A DNA stretch of 64,000 nucleotides from Paenibacillus silvae (GCF_014639235.1 NZ_BMFU01000010.1:92441-156440), one strand, 5' to 3'. Shown: positions 9,562-18,520, counted from the first letter of the stretch. The notes: a model not told the origin generated them from the sequence alone. Program-made: numbers and translations.

Positions 9562-10578
9562 TTAACGGCCCGGCTCGGCTGTTGATGAACGTATAACTAA
9601 TTCATTTTCCAAAATCTTGTACTTGGGACTGTCTTCGGATTTCAACATACCCATCAGCAGGTTTGCAGCTTCGTGTCCCAGCTGATACATATTTTGCCGG
9701 ATGGTCGTAAGTGGCGGTTGAAAATAGGTGGCAGTTGGAATATCGTCGAATCCTACGACTGACAATTGATGTGGAACAGCGATGCCGAGTTCACCGGCCG
9801 CTTTCATCACCCCAAGTGCCATCATATCGCTTGCACAAAATATTGCAGTGATTTCAGGATACGCCTTCAATAGTTCGGTCGCTTGCTGCTGTGCTTCCTC
9901 TTCGGTAAAATTACCGTTGACAACGTATTCCGATCTCAAGCTTATTCCGGCATTTCTCATCGCCTCGGCATAACCTTCATAACGCTCCTTTGATACAAAA
10001 GCCTCCGGGTAACCGTTCACCATAGCAATGTTGTGATGGCCCAAATCAATCAGATGATCCACTGCTGTCTGTGCGCTCTGCTTGTGATTCGTAGACACGA
10101 AACCTACATACTTGCTGTCGATAGGAACGTCAATAAGCACACACGGAATGTCACTATCCAACACCTCCTGCAAATACGGATCATCCGTCTTCACACCCTG
10201 GAGAATAACGCCGTCCACTTTTCGTTCCCTGCATAGCTGTGTGTACGTTTTCATTTTTTGCTTCGCAGTATTCGTGCTGAACAAAATCAGGTCATAAGCA
10301 GAATTGGCAGCACTATCATTGATGCCGCATAACACTTCAAATACAAAGTTGTTATCGATGTTCTTATACGTCATGCCTGATACGAGCAATCCCAGCGTTT
10401 TGGTTTCCTTCATGACCAGGCCTCTTGCCAGACCATTAGGACTATAGCTTAATGATTCTGCCGCTTCCTTAATCAACTTCCGCGTGCTTTCGCTGACGTC
10501 TGAATAACCGTTCAACGCTCTGGACACGGTTGTAATTGAAAAACCCGTCATTTGTGAAATATCCTTAATTGTAGCCAA
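9562..10578 (-). CDS. LacI/GalR-family repressor of the alpha-glucoside operon
   Basis: 338 aa. The N-terminus (LATIKDISQMTGFSITTVSR) is a LacI helix-turn-helix followed by the hinge region. The rest is a periplasmic-binding-protein-like sugar sensor with GLLVSGM, DGVILQG and the C-terminal VVGFDDIPTATYFQPPLTT. Family alignment and the SD GGAGG place the start at TTG 10578; an ATG at 10629 would lie upstream of the -10 box found here. It precedes the phosphorylase operon in the same direction. The effector is probably the imported disaccharide or a derivative. Confidence 0.93.
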   Translation of the reverse strand: MATIKDISQMTGFSITTVSRALNGYSDVSESTRKLIKEAAESLSYSPNGLARGLVMKETKTLGLLVSGMTYKNIDNNFVFEVLCGINDSAANSAYDLILFSTNTAKQKMKTYTQLCRERKVDGVILQGVKTDDPYLQEVLDSDIPCVLIDVPIDSKYVGFVSTNHKQSAQTAVDHLIDLGHHNIAMVNGYPEAFVSKERYEGYAEAMRNAGISLRSEYVVNGNFTEEEAQQQATELLKAYPEITAIFCASDMMALGVMKAAGELGIAVPHQLSVVGFDDIPTATYFQPPLTTIRQNMYQLGHEAANLLMGMLKSEDSPKYKILENELVIRSSTAEPGR

Positions 10579-10587
10579 TTGCTTTCC

Positions 10588-10605
10588 TCCAAAACGTTTC
10601 GGATT
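10588..10605 (-). promoter_or_regulatory. LacI-type operator overlapping the repressor's own SD
   Basis: Read on the minus strand, ATCCGAAACGTTTTGGA is the same sequence as the operator at 9433-9450. Its end overlaps the GGAGG ribosome-binding site (10586-10590) of the repressor gene and it lies downstream of the predicted -10. Repressor binding would block its own expression, so autoregulation is likely. Confidence 0.75.
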
Positions 10606-10618
10606 ACTTATATTCATG

Positions 10619-10646
10619 AGTATACGCATTCAGAACAAAAAATCAA
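10619..10646 (-). promoter_or_regulatory. SigA-type promoter of the LacI gene
   Basis: On the minus strand TTGATT (10641-10646) and TATACT (10619-10624) are separated by 16 bp. This agrees with a vegetative promoter placing the transcript start at or just before the operator at 10588-10605. Confidence 0.65.
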
Positions 10647-10716
10647 GACTTTTTTCGATAAAAAGGTAGAGGTTATGTTAAATGTTGAATTCAAACTAGT
10701 ATTAACGTAAGTATTG

Positions 10717-11697
10717 CTATAATAGGAGCACCTTCCCCTTTTGGCCCGATTCAGCCGCTGCAATAGCCTGTTGTACATTCACTAATTCAAATGCCGAACC
10801 AATGCTTGCCATGATAAGTCTGCCACTTCTGACCAGCTCCATTAACTCATGAAATACCTGTTTCCAGCGTTCTTGCGAACAGCGTTCAACCCAGTGCTTT
10901 AACCAGAAAAGCTGCACATTAACTTGTGTTCCCTGTGTCACTTCATGCCATATTGGTGTGACTCCTGAAAGCAGGCCAACACTGATGACCGTACCGCTCG
11001 GCTTCAGACAATTCACCAGCTGTTCCCCATCTGTCCCGCCAATACAATCCACAGCGGCATCAGCACCACGTCCTCCTGTTAGTGCTGCGATTCTTTCCGG
11101 TAAAAGCTCCTTAGTTGTATTCACAACAGACACAGCCCCGAGATGTAATAAATCAACAGTATGACAATCATTTCTTGTAATCGCTATCAACCTGAATCCA
11201 CAAATTTGTGATAGCTGCGCGAAGATTCGCCCTAACGCAGATCCCCCTGCATTCACAATCAGAGTATGACCATGTGTAAGGTTAAGCACGTCTGTACAGA
11301 TCAACCAGGCCGTAACCGGGTTAATATAAATTTGACTAGCTGAGTAATCATCAATATCTTCAGGCACAACAACAGCAAATCGCTCCGACGTTTTGACGAT
11401 TTCCTGCCAGGTATTCTCACCCCTTAACGGTAATACACGTCGTCCCAGCATTTGATTGGATACTCCCGGACCCACAGCCTCAACGATCCCCACCCCCTCA
11501 AACCCTGGAACAGCAGGCAGCATAGTACGGTGTGGATATGCTCCTCGAACAGGAATAAGATCAGATGGATTGATAGGCCGAGCAGACATCCTTACCAGCA
11601 ACTCTCCTGGGGCAGGTTCTATTACTTGTTTTTCTTCAACCTGCAGCACACTGCATGGCGCGCCAAAGCGATGATAACGTATAACTTTTGCTTTCAC
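10717..11697 (-). CDS. Zinc-independent MDR-family oxidoreductase (quinone/enoyl reductase-like)
   Basis: 326 aa, GTG start. The GroES-like N-half contains INPSDLIPVRGAYP and VPGFEGVGIVEAVG. The Rossmann half has a slightly unusual nucleotide-binding loop (NAGGSALGR) in place of AAAGGVG, followed by GADAAVDCIGG and a terminal QKGKVLLL. Structural and catalytic zinc ligands of classical alcohol dehydrogenases are absent, as in quinone oxidoreductases and trans-2-enoyl reductases. It should reduce an activated double bond or quinone with NADPH in the cytoplasm. The substrate is unknown and the gene appears to be a single-gene unit. Confidence 0.85.
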   Translation of the reverse strand: MKAKVIRYHRFGAPCSVLQVEEKQVIEPAPGELLVRMSARPINPSDLIPVRGAYPHRTMLPAVPGFEGVGIVEAVGPGVSNQMLGRRVLPLRGENTWQEIVKTSERFAVVVPEDIDDYSASQIYINPVTAWLICTDVLNLTHGHTLIVNAGGSALGRIFAQLSQICGFRLIAITRNDCHTVDLLHLGAVSVVNTTKELLPERIAALTGGRGADAAVDCIGGTDGEQLVNCLKPSGTVISVGLLSGVTPIWHEVTQGTQVNVQLFWLKHWVERCSQERWKQVFHELMELVRSGRLIMASIGSAFELVNVQQAIAAAESGQKGKVLLL

Positions 11698-11827
11698 TAG
11701 TAATCGCCCCTATCACTTCATTTACTATACATCACTTTAAATGAAGTATTTTCCCACTCTTTGTAAATATCCTAACACACAATCACTTCTAACTTCCAAG
11801 CTTCTATTTAACCACTCTATAGTACAG

Positions 11828-12058
11828 CTATATAAGTCAAACTATTCATATACACATTAACGGAGAGGACAGAAAAAACCTGAAAAAGCGAAGCGTTCGC
11901 CTGAAAGCTTTCTGCAAGAAAGCCACATCGGAAGCATACACTTATCACCGGAGTTTCCCTTTAGAAAGGGGAATCAAAAAAATCTGGGGATAACAGCGAT
12001 TGGAAAGTTATGCTGTCATCGGAGTGGCTGTGTAAATTCTTTAGTTTAACTTATCTAG
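11828..12058 (+). repeat. Extragenic repeat family, copy A (231 bp, with terminal inverted repeats)
   Basis: The ends CTATATAAGTCAAACT (11828-11843) and AGTTTAACTTATCTAG (12043-12058) are inverted repeats with two mismatches. Internal blocks AACGGAGAGGACAGAAAAAA, AAATCTGGGGATAACAGCG and GTCATCGGAGTGG recur in copies at 33876-34053 and 61094-61285 (both in the opposite orientation); only the outer parts occur in the deleted copy at 42523-42597. This copy has an extra ~40-bp insertion with a small hairpin (AAGCTTTCTGCAAGAAAGC). It fills most of the gap between the MDR gene and qoxD. No ORF of note is inside, so it is probably a non-autonomous mobile element or a structured-RNA repeat. Confidence 0.85.
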
Positions 12059-12062
12059 AAAC

Positions 12063-12103
12063 AAAAAAAGAACCTCCCCGCCTAACTTCAGACGGGAAGA
12101 TTC
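12063..12103 (-). terminator. Rho-independent terminator of the qox operon
   Basis: On the minus strand a 13-bp stem (GAATCTTCCCGTC against GGCGGGGAGGTTC, with G-T pairs) and an 8-nt loop are followed by seven T residues. It lies 15 bp after the qoxD stop. Confidence 0.9.
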
Positions 12104-12117
12104 TCGATTAAAGCATA

Positions 12118-12447
12118 TTAATGTGCAACTGCGTTGTTAAGCATGATCCAGATGGAACCAATGACGATGGTCATCATGATCAGCAGGCCGAAGATCAGGG
12201 CCATAACGTTCCAGCGTGGTTGCTCTGTCTCACGAATGTGCATGAAGAAGAAGAGCTGAACCACAAACTGCAAAGCTGCTGTACCAAGAATAACAATCAG
12301 TGTTCCAGTCTTGCCCATCATGTCGTTCAGTACTACAACCAAAGGAATGATGGTCAGAACGATAGACAGGATGAAGCCGATAACATATGACTTCAATGAT
12401 CCATGCTGCTCGTGACCGTGCGTATCATGTGAGTTGTGTCCTGCCAT
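12118..12447 (-). CDS. qoxD: Cytochrome aa3 quinol oxidase subunit IV
   Basis: 109 aa with a His-rich cytoplasmic N-terminus followed by three membrane helices, the usual make-up of the small CyoD/QoxD/COX4_pro subunit; the block LQFVVQLFFFMHI is characteristic. It assists assembly and stability of the terminal oxidase rather than catalysis. It is the last gene of the operon, 1 bp after qoxC, with SD GGGGGTG, followed by a strong terminator. Confidence 0.93.
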   Translation of the reverse strand: MAGHNSHDTHGHEQHGSLKSYVIGFILSIVLTIIPLVVVLNDMMGKTGTLIVILGTAALQFVVQLFFFMHIRETEQPRWNVMALIFGLLIMMTIVIGSIWIMLNNAVAH

Positions 12448-12448
12448 C

Positions 12449-13069
12449 TTACATCACCCCCAGGAGATAGACGATCGACAGGAGGAAAATCCATACGACG
12501 TCCAAGAAGTGCCAATACAAGCTGATTACGTTGATTTTACCACGAGTTACATCGGTAATACCCCGTTTTTTCAGTTGGAACATCAATCCGATCATCCAGA
12601 TCAGACCGAGCGATACGTGAAGTCCGTGAGTACCCACCAGGGTAAAGAACGCGCCGGACGCTGCACTAGTTGTGTAGCTGAATCCTTCGTGAACCATCTC
12701 AACAAACTCATATACCTCCAGTGCGATAAAGCTCGCACCGAGAACCGCTGTAACAATCAGCCAGTTAATCAATTGTTTTACTTTGCCCTGATTCATTGCC
12801 AGAACCGCAAGACCACTCGTAAATGAGCTTGTGAGCAAGATAAATGTTTCAGCAATAACACCAGGCATTTTGATCAATTCAGATAAGATGGGTCCGCCCG
12901 CCGTATTGTCACGCAACACAATAAAGGTTGCGAACAATACGGAGAACAGGATCACGTCGGAAATCAGGAAAAACCAGAATCCGAGAATTTTCATTTCTTG
13001 TGGATCATGGTGGCCATGGTCATGACCGTGTGCATGATTCTCACCGTGCTTAGCGGCTGCTTGAGCCAT
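12449..13069 (-). CDS. qoxC: Cytochrome aa3 quinol oxidase subunit III
   Basis: 206 aa with five predicted membrane helices. The His/Gly-rich N-terminus (HAHGHDHGHH) could bind metal. Subunit III blocks LGFWFFLISDVILF, FFTLVGTHGLHVSLG and YWHFLDVVWIFLL are plain. The start codon lies against the stop of qoxB, and its SD sits inside the end of qoxB, indicating translational coupling. Confidence 0.96.
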   Translation of the reverse strand: MAQAAAKHGENHAHGHDHGHHDPQEMKILGFWFFLISDVILFSVLFATFIVLRDNTAGGPILSELIKMPGVIAETFILLTSSFTSGLAVLAMNQGKVKQLINWLIVTAVLGASFIALEVYEFVEMVHEGFSYTTSAASGAFFTLVGTHGLHVSLGLIWMIGLMFQLKKRGITDVTRGKINVISLYWHFLDVVWIFLLSIVYLLGVM

Positions 13070-15040
13070 CTATACCGACCCCCTTAACGACGCTTCGGTA
13101 CGCTTGATTTCATCGACCGGAATGTAATAATCCGTATCGTAAGAGAAGGAACGAGCAATCATGCAGATACCCACGCCAGCGAGTCCGAGAATTGCCATCC
13201 ACAGCCATCCAAAGACGAAGCCGAAACCGGCTACGAACCAGAAGACAGACATGATGAACGGAATCGAAGAATTCTTAGGCATATGAATTGGCTCATATAC
13301 AGGCTCAGGCGGATAGATGCCTTTCGCGCGACGTTCTTTCTCTTCCCACCACTCATCCACATCATCTCCGCGCGGTGTAACGGCGAAGTTGTATTCTGGA
13401 GCTGGTGAAGGAATCGACCACTCAAGTGTACGACCATCCCATGGATCGCCAGAAGCTTTGAGTGTTTTGTATTTGCGAATACCGTCTGCAATTTGTGCAA
13501 CCTGGAACAAGAAGCCGACACCCATCAGGAATGCGCCGATTGTGGAAACAAAGTTCAGTTCCCACCAGCCGGTATCCCAGCCATAGGTGCTCAGACGACG
13601 TGTCATACCCATCAGACCGACAGCGTACTGCGGCATGAAGCAGACATAGAAACCGATATTCCAAGTCCAGAATGCCCATTTGCCCAGTTTCTCTTCCAGT
13701 TGGAAACCGAACATTTTAGGCCACCAGTAGTACAGACCTGCGAAGTATCCGAAGACAACGCCACCGATCAATACTTGGTGGAAGTGGGCAATCAGGAAGT
13801 AACTGTTGTGGAACTGGAAGTCAGCAGGCGCAACGGACAACAGGACACCTGTCATCCCCCCGACGATAAAGCACGGGATAAAGGCAATCGTCCACATCAT
13901 CGGAGTTGCCATGCGTATCCTTCCTCGATACATCGTAAACAGCCAGTTAAATATTTTAACCCCTGTCGGAATAGCAATCAACATCGTTGTAACCGCGAAG
14001 AATGCGTTGACGTCTGCTCCAGAGCCCATCGTGAAGAAGTGATGCGCCCATGTGAAGAAGGACAGGAAACTGATAATCAACATCGCGAATACCATTGATT
14101 TGTAACCAAACAATTTTTTGCGTGAGAACGTACTTACGATCTCGGAGAATACACCGAATGCCGGCAAGACAACAATGTATACCTCAGGGTGACCCCACAT
14201 CCAGATCAAGTTGATGTACATCATCGGGTTGCCGCCCAGATCAAGGGTGAAGAAATGCGCCCCGGCAAACCTGTCAAGGAATAGCAATGCCAGTGTCACA
14301 GTCAAGATCGGGAATGCAAACAGGATAATGATACAAGTGGAGAATACCGACCATGTGAACATCGGCAGTTTCATCCATTTCATGCCTGGCGCACGCATTT
14401 TAATGATGGTAACCATAAAGTTGATACCGGTCGCCAGGGAACCGATACCCGATATCTGGATACCCCATATATAGAAGTTCTGTCCTACCCCCGGACTATG
14501 TGACAGCTCCGATAGAGGAGGATAACTCAGCCATCCTGCGTCTGGTGAACCACCGATAACGAAGGACAGGTTGAACAGCATTGCGCCCAGGAAGAACAAC
14601 CAGAAGCTCAGTGCGTTCAGGAACGGGAATGCAACGTCCCTTGCTCCGATCTGTAACGGCACAATGACGTTAAACAAACCGAACATAAACGGCATCGCCA
14701 TGAACAGGATCATGATCGTACCGTGCGTTGTGAAGACCTGATTATAGTGTTCTGGATGTAAGAAATCCATATTAGGCATAGCCAGCTGCAGACGCATCAT
14801 CAATGCATCCACACCACCACGGAACAACATGATAATGGAAGCAATGATATACATAATACCGATCTTCTTGTGATCGACAGTAGTTAACCAGTTACGCCAG
14901 AGCCAGCCCCATTTTTTGAAATAAGTCAGCACCGTTACGATCGCAATCATCGTAATCCCGATAGCCACGTCAGCTCCATAGATCAGCGGGTCGCCGGTAA
15001 CGAAAAACTCCGATGCAAACTCTTTTAATCTCTCTAACAT
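13070..15040 (-). CDS. qoxB: Cytochrome aa3 quinol oxidase subunit I
   Basis: 656 aa from ATG 15040, set by SD AAAGGAGG; a TTG at 15058 would overlap the SD. It is a haem-copper oxidase with about 14-15 membrane helices. The low-spin haem His lies in TTHGTIMILF. The CuB/active-site segment is WGHPEVYIVVLP with the His-Tyr pair, and further CuB ligands are in THHFFT-like AHHFFTM. The haem a3/a His pair is in IAHFHQVLIGG. The protein reduces oxygen to water and pumps protons across the cell membrane. Confidence 0.97.
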   Translation of the reverse strand: MLERLKEFASEFFVTGDPLIYGADVAIGITMIAIVTVLTYFKKWGWLWRNWLTTVDHKKIGIMYIIASIIMLFRGGVDALMMRLQLAMPNMDFLHPEHYNQVFTTHGTIMILFMAMPFMFGLFNVIVPLQIGARDVAFPFLNALSFWLFFLGAMLFNLSFVIGGSPDAGWLSYPPLSELSHSPGVGQNFYIWGIQISGIGSLATGINFMVTIIKMRAPGMKWMKLPMFTWSVFSTCIIILFAFPILTVTLALLFLDRFAGAHFFTLDLGGNPMMYINLIWMWGHPEVYIVVLPAFGVFSEIVSTFSRKKLFGYKSMVFAMLIISFLSFFTWAHHFFTMGSGADVNAFFAVTTMLIAIPTGVKIFNWLFTMYRGRIRMATPMMWTIAFIPCFIVGGMTGVLLSVAPADFQFHNSYFLIAHFHQVLIGGVVFGYFAGLYYWWPKMFGFQLEEKLGKWAFWTWNIGFYVCFMPQYAVGLMGMTRRLSTYGWDTGWWELNFVSTIGAFLMGVGFLFQVAQIADGIRKYKTLKASGDPWDGRTLEWSIPSPAPEYNFAVTPRGDDVDEWWEEKERRAKGIYPPEPVYEPIHMPKNSSIPFIMSVFWFVAGFGFVFGWLWMAILGLAGVGICMIARSFSYDTDYYIPVDEIKRTEASLRGSV

Positions 15041-15061
15041 TGGGGGCCTCCTTTCCAATCT

Positions 15062-16036
15062 TTAGTTCGTACTTGTATTTACTTTCGGTACAGACAAGGA
15101 TTTGTCTCCAGCAGCAGATTCGTTCGAGCTTGAACCTTCATGCTTGCTGTGAGCACTTTTACCGTCAACAACATATTTAGTCACGATTTTCTGGAATAAG
15201 CCCTCTGGGAACTCAGAGAAATAAGCAACGTTGCTTGTTCCCGGCTTAGCCAGAGCATCATACGTTTCTTGTGTCATTGGTTGGGATTGCTGTTTTACTT
15301 CCTTCACCCATGTGTCAAACTCTTCATCCGAAGTTGCATTTACATCAAAACGCATCTGTCCGAAGTGTTCACCAGTGAAGTTAGCGCCAGAACCCCAGTA
15401 TTTACCTTCGTGGTCGGCTTGCAAATACAACGTCATCGCCATTCCTGACATCGTGTAAATCTGTCCACCCAATTGCGGAATCCAGAACGAGTTCATCGGT
15501 GAATCTGCAGTGAGCTCAAATTTCACAGGCCGATCTGCCGGAATATTCAGCGTATTAACTGTTGCAATGCCTTGCTCAGGATAGAGGAACAGCCATTTCC
15601 AATCCAGTGAAGATACCTGAATCGTAATTGGTGCTTTCTCTTCGTGAACCAACGGTTTTGAAGGTTCCAGATCGTACGTATAACGTACAGTAACGATGGC
15701 CAGAAGTCCGATGATAACGATTGGAATCGTCCACCACACCACTTCCGCTTTTGTGCTATGAGCCCAGTTTGGCTCATAAGCAGTTTTATTGTCCGGCTTG
15801 TCGCGGTAACGCCAAACGATTACAGCAGACAAAATCAACACAGGAACAATGACGATCGCACAAAGAATGGTTGAGATGATAATCAAGTCTTTTTGCGAAG
15901 CGCCGATAGGCCCCTTCGGATCCAGAACAACATACTGCCCGCCTGCCATCATTGGCCAGACAATCAATGCAATTGTAACCAACGTCAGGACAACCGGAAT
16001 GATAATCCGAATCAGCGACCTAGGTTTCTTGTTCAT
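15062..16036 (-). CDS. qoxA: Quinol oxidase subunit II (no CuA centre)
   Basis: 324 aa with an N-terminal hydrophobic segment, a second membrane hairpin, and an extracytoplasmic cupredoxin-like domain with SLDWKWLFLYPEQGIATVN. The region that holds the CuA cysteines in cytochrome c oxidases reads GANFTGEHFGQM with no Cys, so electrons should come from menaquinol, not cytochrome c. The N-terminus has no lipobox Cys, unlike some QoxA/CyoA proteins. The C-terminal ~35 residues are Ser/Lys-rich and probably disordered. It is the first gene of the operon, SD GAGGAGAGGGG. Confidence 0.96.
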   Translation of the reverse strand: MNKKPRSLIRIIIPVVLTLVTIALIVWPMMAGGQYVVLDPKGPIGASQKDLIIISTILCAIVIVPVLILSAVIVWRYRDKPDNKTAYEPNWAHSTKAEVVWWTIPIVIIGLLAIVTVRYTYDLEPSKPLVHEEKAPITIQVSSLDWKWLFLYPEQGIATVNTLNIPADRPVKFELTADSPMNSFWIPQLGGQIYTMSGMAMTLYLQADHEGKYWGSGANFTGEHFGQMRFDVNATSDEEFDTWVKEVKQQSQPMTQETYDALAKPGTSNVAYFSEFPEGLFQKIVTKYVVDGKSAHSKHEGSSSNESAAGDKSLSVPKVNTSTN

Positions 16037-16167
16037 TTTGATCCCCTCTCCTCAAATATTCGCTAATACTAAAAAATCAGTATACTACTCTCTTCCTACT
16101 AAAGATATCAGAAACGAGTGACTTTTTTATTCTTGTTAACAAATTTGTCGATTTTACACCCTAAATG

Positions 16168-16185
16168 TGTGAATTTTTTCTCACA
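16168..16185. promoter_or_regulatory. Inverted repeat TGTGA-N8-TCACA upstream of qoxA
   Basis: The inverted repeat lies about 130 bp before qoxA in an AT-rich stretch. It resembles redox regulator boxes (Rex, FNR/CRP type), but the spacer is 8 nt rather than the usual 6, so the binder is uncertain. The rest of the 16037-16357 gap holds a terminator and no gene. Confidence 0.4.
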
Positions 16186-16247
16186 AATCGCTGGATCGGT
16201 TGATATTTGCACATCGTAATCTTTACACCTCAAGTCACAAAATAAAA

Positions 16248-16300
16248 CCCTTTGCAGTCCCGTTGAACGATGGTCAACGAATCCGCAAAGGGCTTTATTG
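16248..16300. terminator. Bidirectional-looking terminator between qoxA and the small membrane-protein gene
   Basis: A stem CCCTTTGC (16248-16255) / GCAAAGGG (16285-16292) encloses a second arm CGTTGA/TCAACG. On the minus strand it is followed by TTTTATTTTG, so it can end the transcript of the gene at 16358-16621. Confidence 0.8.
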
Positions 16301-16357
16301 ACTGGATTTCAGGGAATACTCCAGTCTTATTATGGACGATATTTCGCAAGATTATAA

Positions 16358-16621
16358 TTAATCCGCTCCTTCATCTTCATGACGAGTATGAACCAGACCA
16401 ATGGCTTTAGCAATCACGTAGATGAAAACACTGCCGACGAGGAATCCGATTCCCACCATCAACCCCAGATTACGATCATTAAAATCATTCAAATTAATCA
16501 GGCACAGTACAACTCCGGTAATCAGTGCGACCCATGCCAGAACTGTCATTGTCAAAACTGCGCGCCGCATATTTTTATCTTTACGCTCTAATTGGCTGAC
16601 CATTGCTGTTTTAGATGCCAT
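16358..16621 (-). CDS. Small two-helix membrane protein, function unknown
   Basis: 87 aa from ATG 16621 (SD AAGGAAG). The Lys/Arg-rich N-terminus (QLERKDKNMRR) precedes two hydrophobic helices (about residues 18-40 and 47-68), and the tail is acidic (RHEDEGAD). I do not recognise a family. It has its own promoter and terminator, so it is probably not part of the qox operon. Confidence 0.75.
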   Translation of the reverse strand: MASKTAMVSQLERKDKNMRRAVLTMTVLAWVALITGVVLCLINLNDFNDRNLGLMVGIGFLVGSVFIYVIAKAIGLVHTRHEDEGAD

Positions 16622-16666
16622 AGTAAACACTTCCTTTTCCCTTTTTGTAAGTGCTTTCCTAATACC

Positions 16667-16697
16667 AATATACCACATTAGTATGAATTTTAGTCAA
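16667..16697 (-). promoter_or_regulatory. Promoter of the small membrane-protein gene
   Basis: On the minus strand TTGACT (16692-16697) and the extended -10 TGGTATATT (hexamer 16667-16672) are 19 bp apart. A cre-like stretch TTGTAAGTGCTTTCC lies between the -10 and the gene. The rest of the 16622-16995 gap holds a terminator (16897-16936) and nothing else recognised. Confidence 0.5.
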
Positions 16698-16896
16698 CAA
16701 ATGTTCAAATTTATTTCTTATTTTAGACACTTTATTTATCGAAATATTGTTGACAAAAATAAAAACACTCCACCTTTACTTCTTATAACCCAAAAACCCT
16801 CATTTCATAACAGAAATTATTGCTTGCTCCTTTTGAACGGAAAATAACTTTCTTGTTACCTGTAACAACTCCCCTTCCTTTTACGACGGAACCACA

Positions 16897-16936
16897 ACAA
16901 AAAGACGGCACATCGGATGATTCCGATAAAGCCGTC
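16897..16936 (-). terminator. Terminator of the GH1 gene
   Basis: On the minus strand GACGGC...GCCGTC closes a hairpin with an inner ATCGGA/TCCGAT stem, followed by TTTTTG. It lies about 60 bp after the stop of the beta-glucosidase gene. Confidence 0.85.
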
Positions 16937-16995
16937 AAGGAGTCTATATATACCTATTTATAATAGAAGAAACTTATTCTTGTACGAATAACCAA

Positions 16996-18342
16996 TTAGT
17001 TCCGGATTTCAAGCCAATTGTTTTTAATCACATTCTGATACCAATAAAAACTTTCCTTCGGTGTGCGAACAAGCGAACGGTAATCGACATGCACGAGACC
17101 AAAGCGCATCCGGTATCCTTCAGCCCATTCGAAGTTATCCATCAAGGACCAGGCCATGTATCCTTTCAGGTTAATGCCATCATTGATGATACGATGGATC
17201 TGTGCCAAGTGCTGCTCATAATAGGAAATTCGGCGATCATCATTGATTTTACCGTTTTCCAGATCATCATTGATACATGCGCCATTTTCGGTAATATACA
17301 CGTCCACGTTGCCGTACTTTTGCAAATAATGCATGAATTCATAAAGTCCGCGTGACTCCACCGGCCAGCCAATATCTGTTTTGATCAGTCCCATGTTCAA
17401 TTCTTCCGACTGAAGCACACCCGCCTCTGGATTAAAACGGTTAATGCCCATCGTGTAATAATTAATACCTAGCAGGTCGATCGGCTCTGAGATAATCTCC
17501 ATGTCCCCGTCCTGAATCGGAACTGTTGCTCCTGCTTCTGCAAACCAATCAACCAAAAATTGTGGATAGGAGCCCTTGTAGATCGGATCAAGGAACCAGT
17601 CCGTGTTCAATGCAATGGAGCGGTCACAGGCAGCCTGATCCTCAGGAGACTTGCTATAAGGTTCAGCCCAGCATACATTTGGAGCTATACCGATCTGCCC
17701 GGTAATGCCCAGGCGGCGGAAGGACTGAACCGCTTTACCGTGTGCTACGAGCAGGCCGTGAGCCACATTGATTGCTGTTTGCAAGTCTTTGTTACCAGGT
17801 GCGTGAATACCCAGCATGTTGGACAAGAAGGCAATACACCAAGGTTCATTAAAGGTAAGCCAGAAATTGATTTTGCCCGAAAATTCTTTGAATATTACTT
17901 CAGCGTATTTGACAAAGGCATCTACGGTTCTACGGTTTCCCCAACCTCCATCATCCTCAAGCGTCTGCGGCAAGTCCCAGTGATAGAGCGTGAGGAAAGG
18001 TTCAATTCCCGCCTCCAGCAAGGCATCAACAAAGCGAACATAGAAATCAAGCCCCTCACGGTTGATCTCTCCATCCCCGTCCGGAATAATACGCGGCCAT
18101 GCAATGGAGAAGCGGTATGTATTGATGCCGAGCTTTTTCATCAGCTCAATATCTTCCTCGTAACGGTGGTAGCTGTCGCAAGCTACATCTCCGTTATCAC
18201 CGTTAAATACCTTGCCAGGTGTACGTGCAAAGGTATCCCAGATCGAAACACCACGTCCTCCCTCTTGCGCAGCACCTTCAATCTGATAGGATGCCGTAGC
18301 TGTGCCCCAGCGAAAATCTTTGGGGAATTGGAAAATAGTCAT
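16996..18342 (-). CDS. bglA: GH1 beta-glucosidase
   Basis: 448 aa, normal GH1 length, no signal peptide. The N-terminal signature FRWGTATASYQIEGA is followed by WLTFNEPW with acid/base E166 and YITENG with nucleophile E352. It hydrolyses beta-glucosides or 6-phospho-beta-glucosides; a neighbouring ABC importer rather than a PTS favours the non-phosphorylated form. The upstream gap carries two palindromic operator-like sites. It closes the locus transcribed from 33.2 kb but has its own leader and a terminator on both sides, so it can be expressed independently. Confidence 0.95.
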   Translation of the reverse strand: MTIFQFPKDFRWGTATASYQIEGAAQEGGRGVSIWDTFARTPGKVFNGDNGDVACDSYHRYEEDIELMKKLGINTYRFSIAWPRIIPDGDGEINREGLDFYVRFVDALLEAGIEPFLTLYHWDLPQTLEDDGGWGNRRTVDAFVKYAEVIFKEFSGKINFWLTFNEPWCIAFLSNMLGIHAPGNKDLQTAINVAHGLLVAHGKAVQSFRRLGITGQIGIAPNVCWAEPYSKSPEDQAACDRSIALNTDWFLDPIYKGSYPQFLVDWFAEAGATVPIQDGDMEIISEPIDLLGINYYTMGINRFNPEAGVLQSEELNMGLIKTDIGWPVESRGLYEFMHYLQKYGNVDVYITENGACINDDLENGKINDDRRISYYEQHLAQIHRIINDGINLKGYMAWSLMDNFEWAEGYRMRFGLVHVDYRSLVRTPKESFYWYQNVIKNNWLEIRN

Positions 18343-18493
18343 AAATAAAATCCTCCGTCTCTGATGTGACTCGCAAGCTCCTCTAAATTGCGGTCACGTT
18401 ATCATTTTTTTGGTCGCTTCGAAGCCTCATTCAGCCTCTTTACGAGTGCTGGTCTTGGATACTAGTGGCCTTCTTTATTTCGTATGATTTAAC

Positions 18494-18520
18494 GAAACTA
18501 GTTTCCTAAAACGTTTTCGA
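18494..18520. promoter_or_regulatory. Two operator-like palindromes upstream of bglA
   Basis: A perfect 12-bp palindrome GAAACTAGTTTC (18494-18505) is followed by TAAAACGTTTTCGA (18507-18520), which fits a cre/LacI-type site. They lie about 150-180 bp before the bglA start, within the 18343-18756 gap that otherwise holds only a terminator. Catabolite repression by CcpA plus a specific regulator is plausible. Confidence 0.6.

Noticed and set aside
15062..16036. Cytochrome c oxidase subunit II (CtaC)
   Set aside because: No CuA cysteines and no cytochrome c domain; it is a quinol oxidase subunit.
16422..16847. 141-aa plus-strand ORF opposite the small membrane protein
   Set aside because: It is the antisense shadow of 16358-16621 continued into AT-rich DNA, without an SD.
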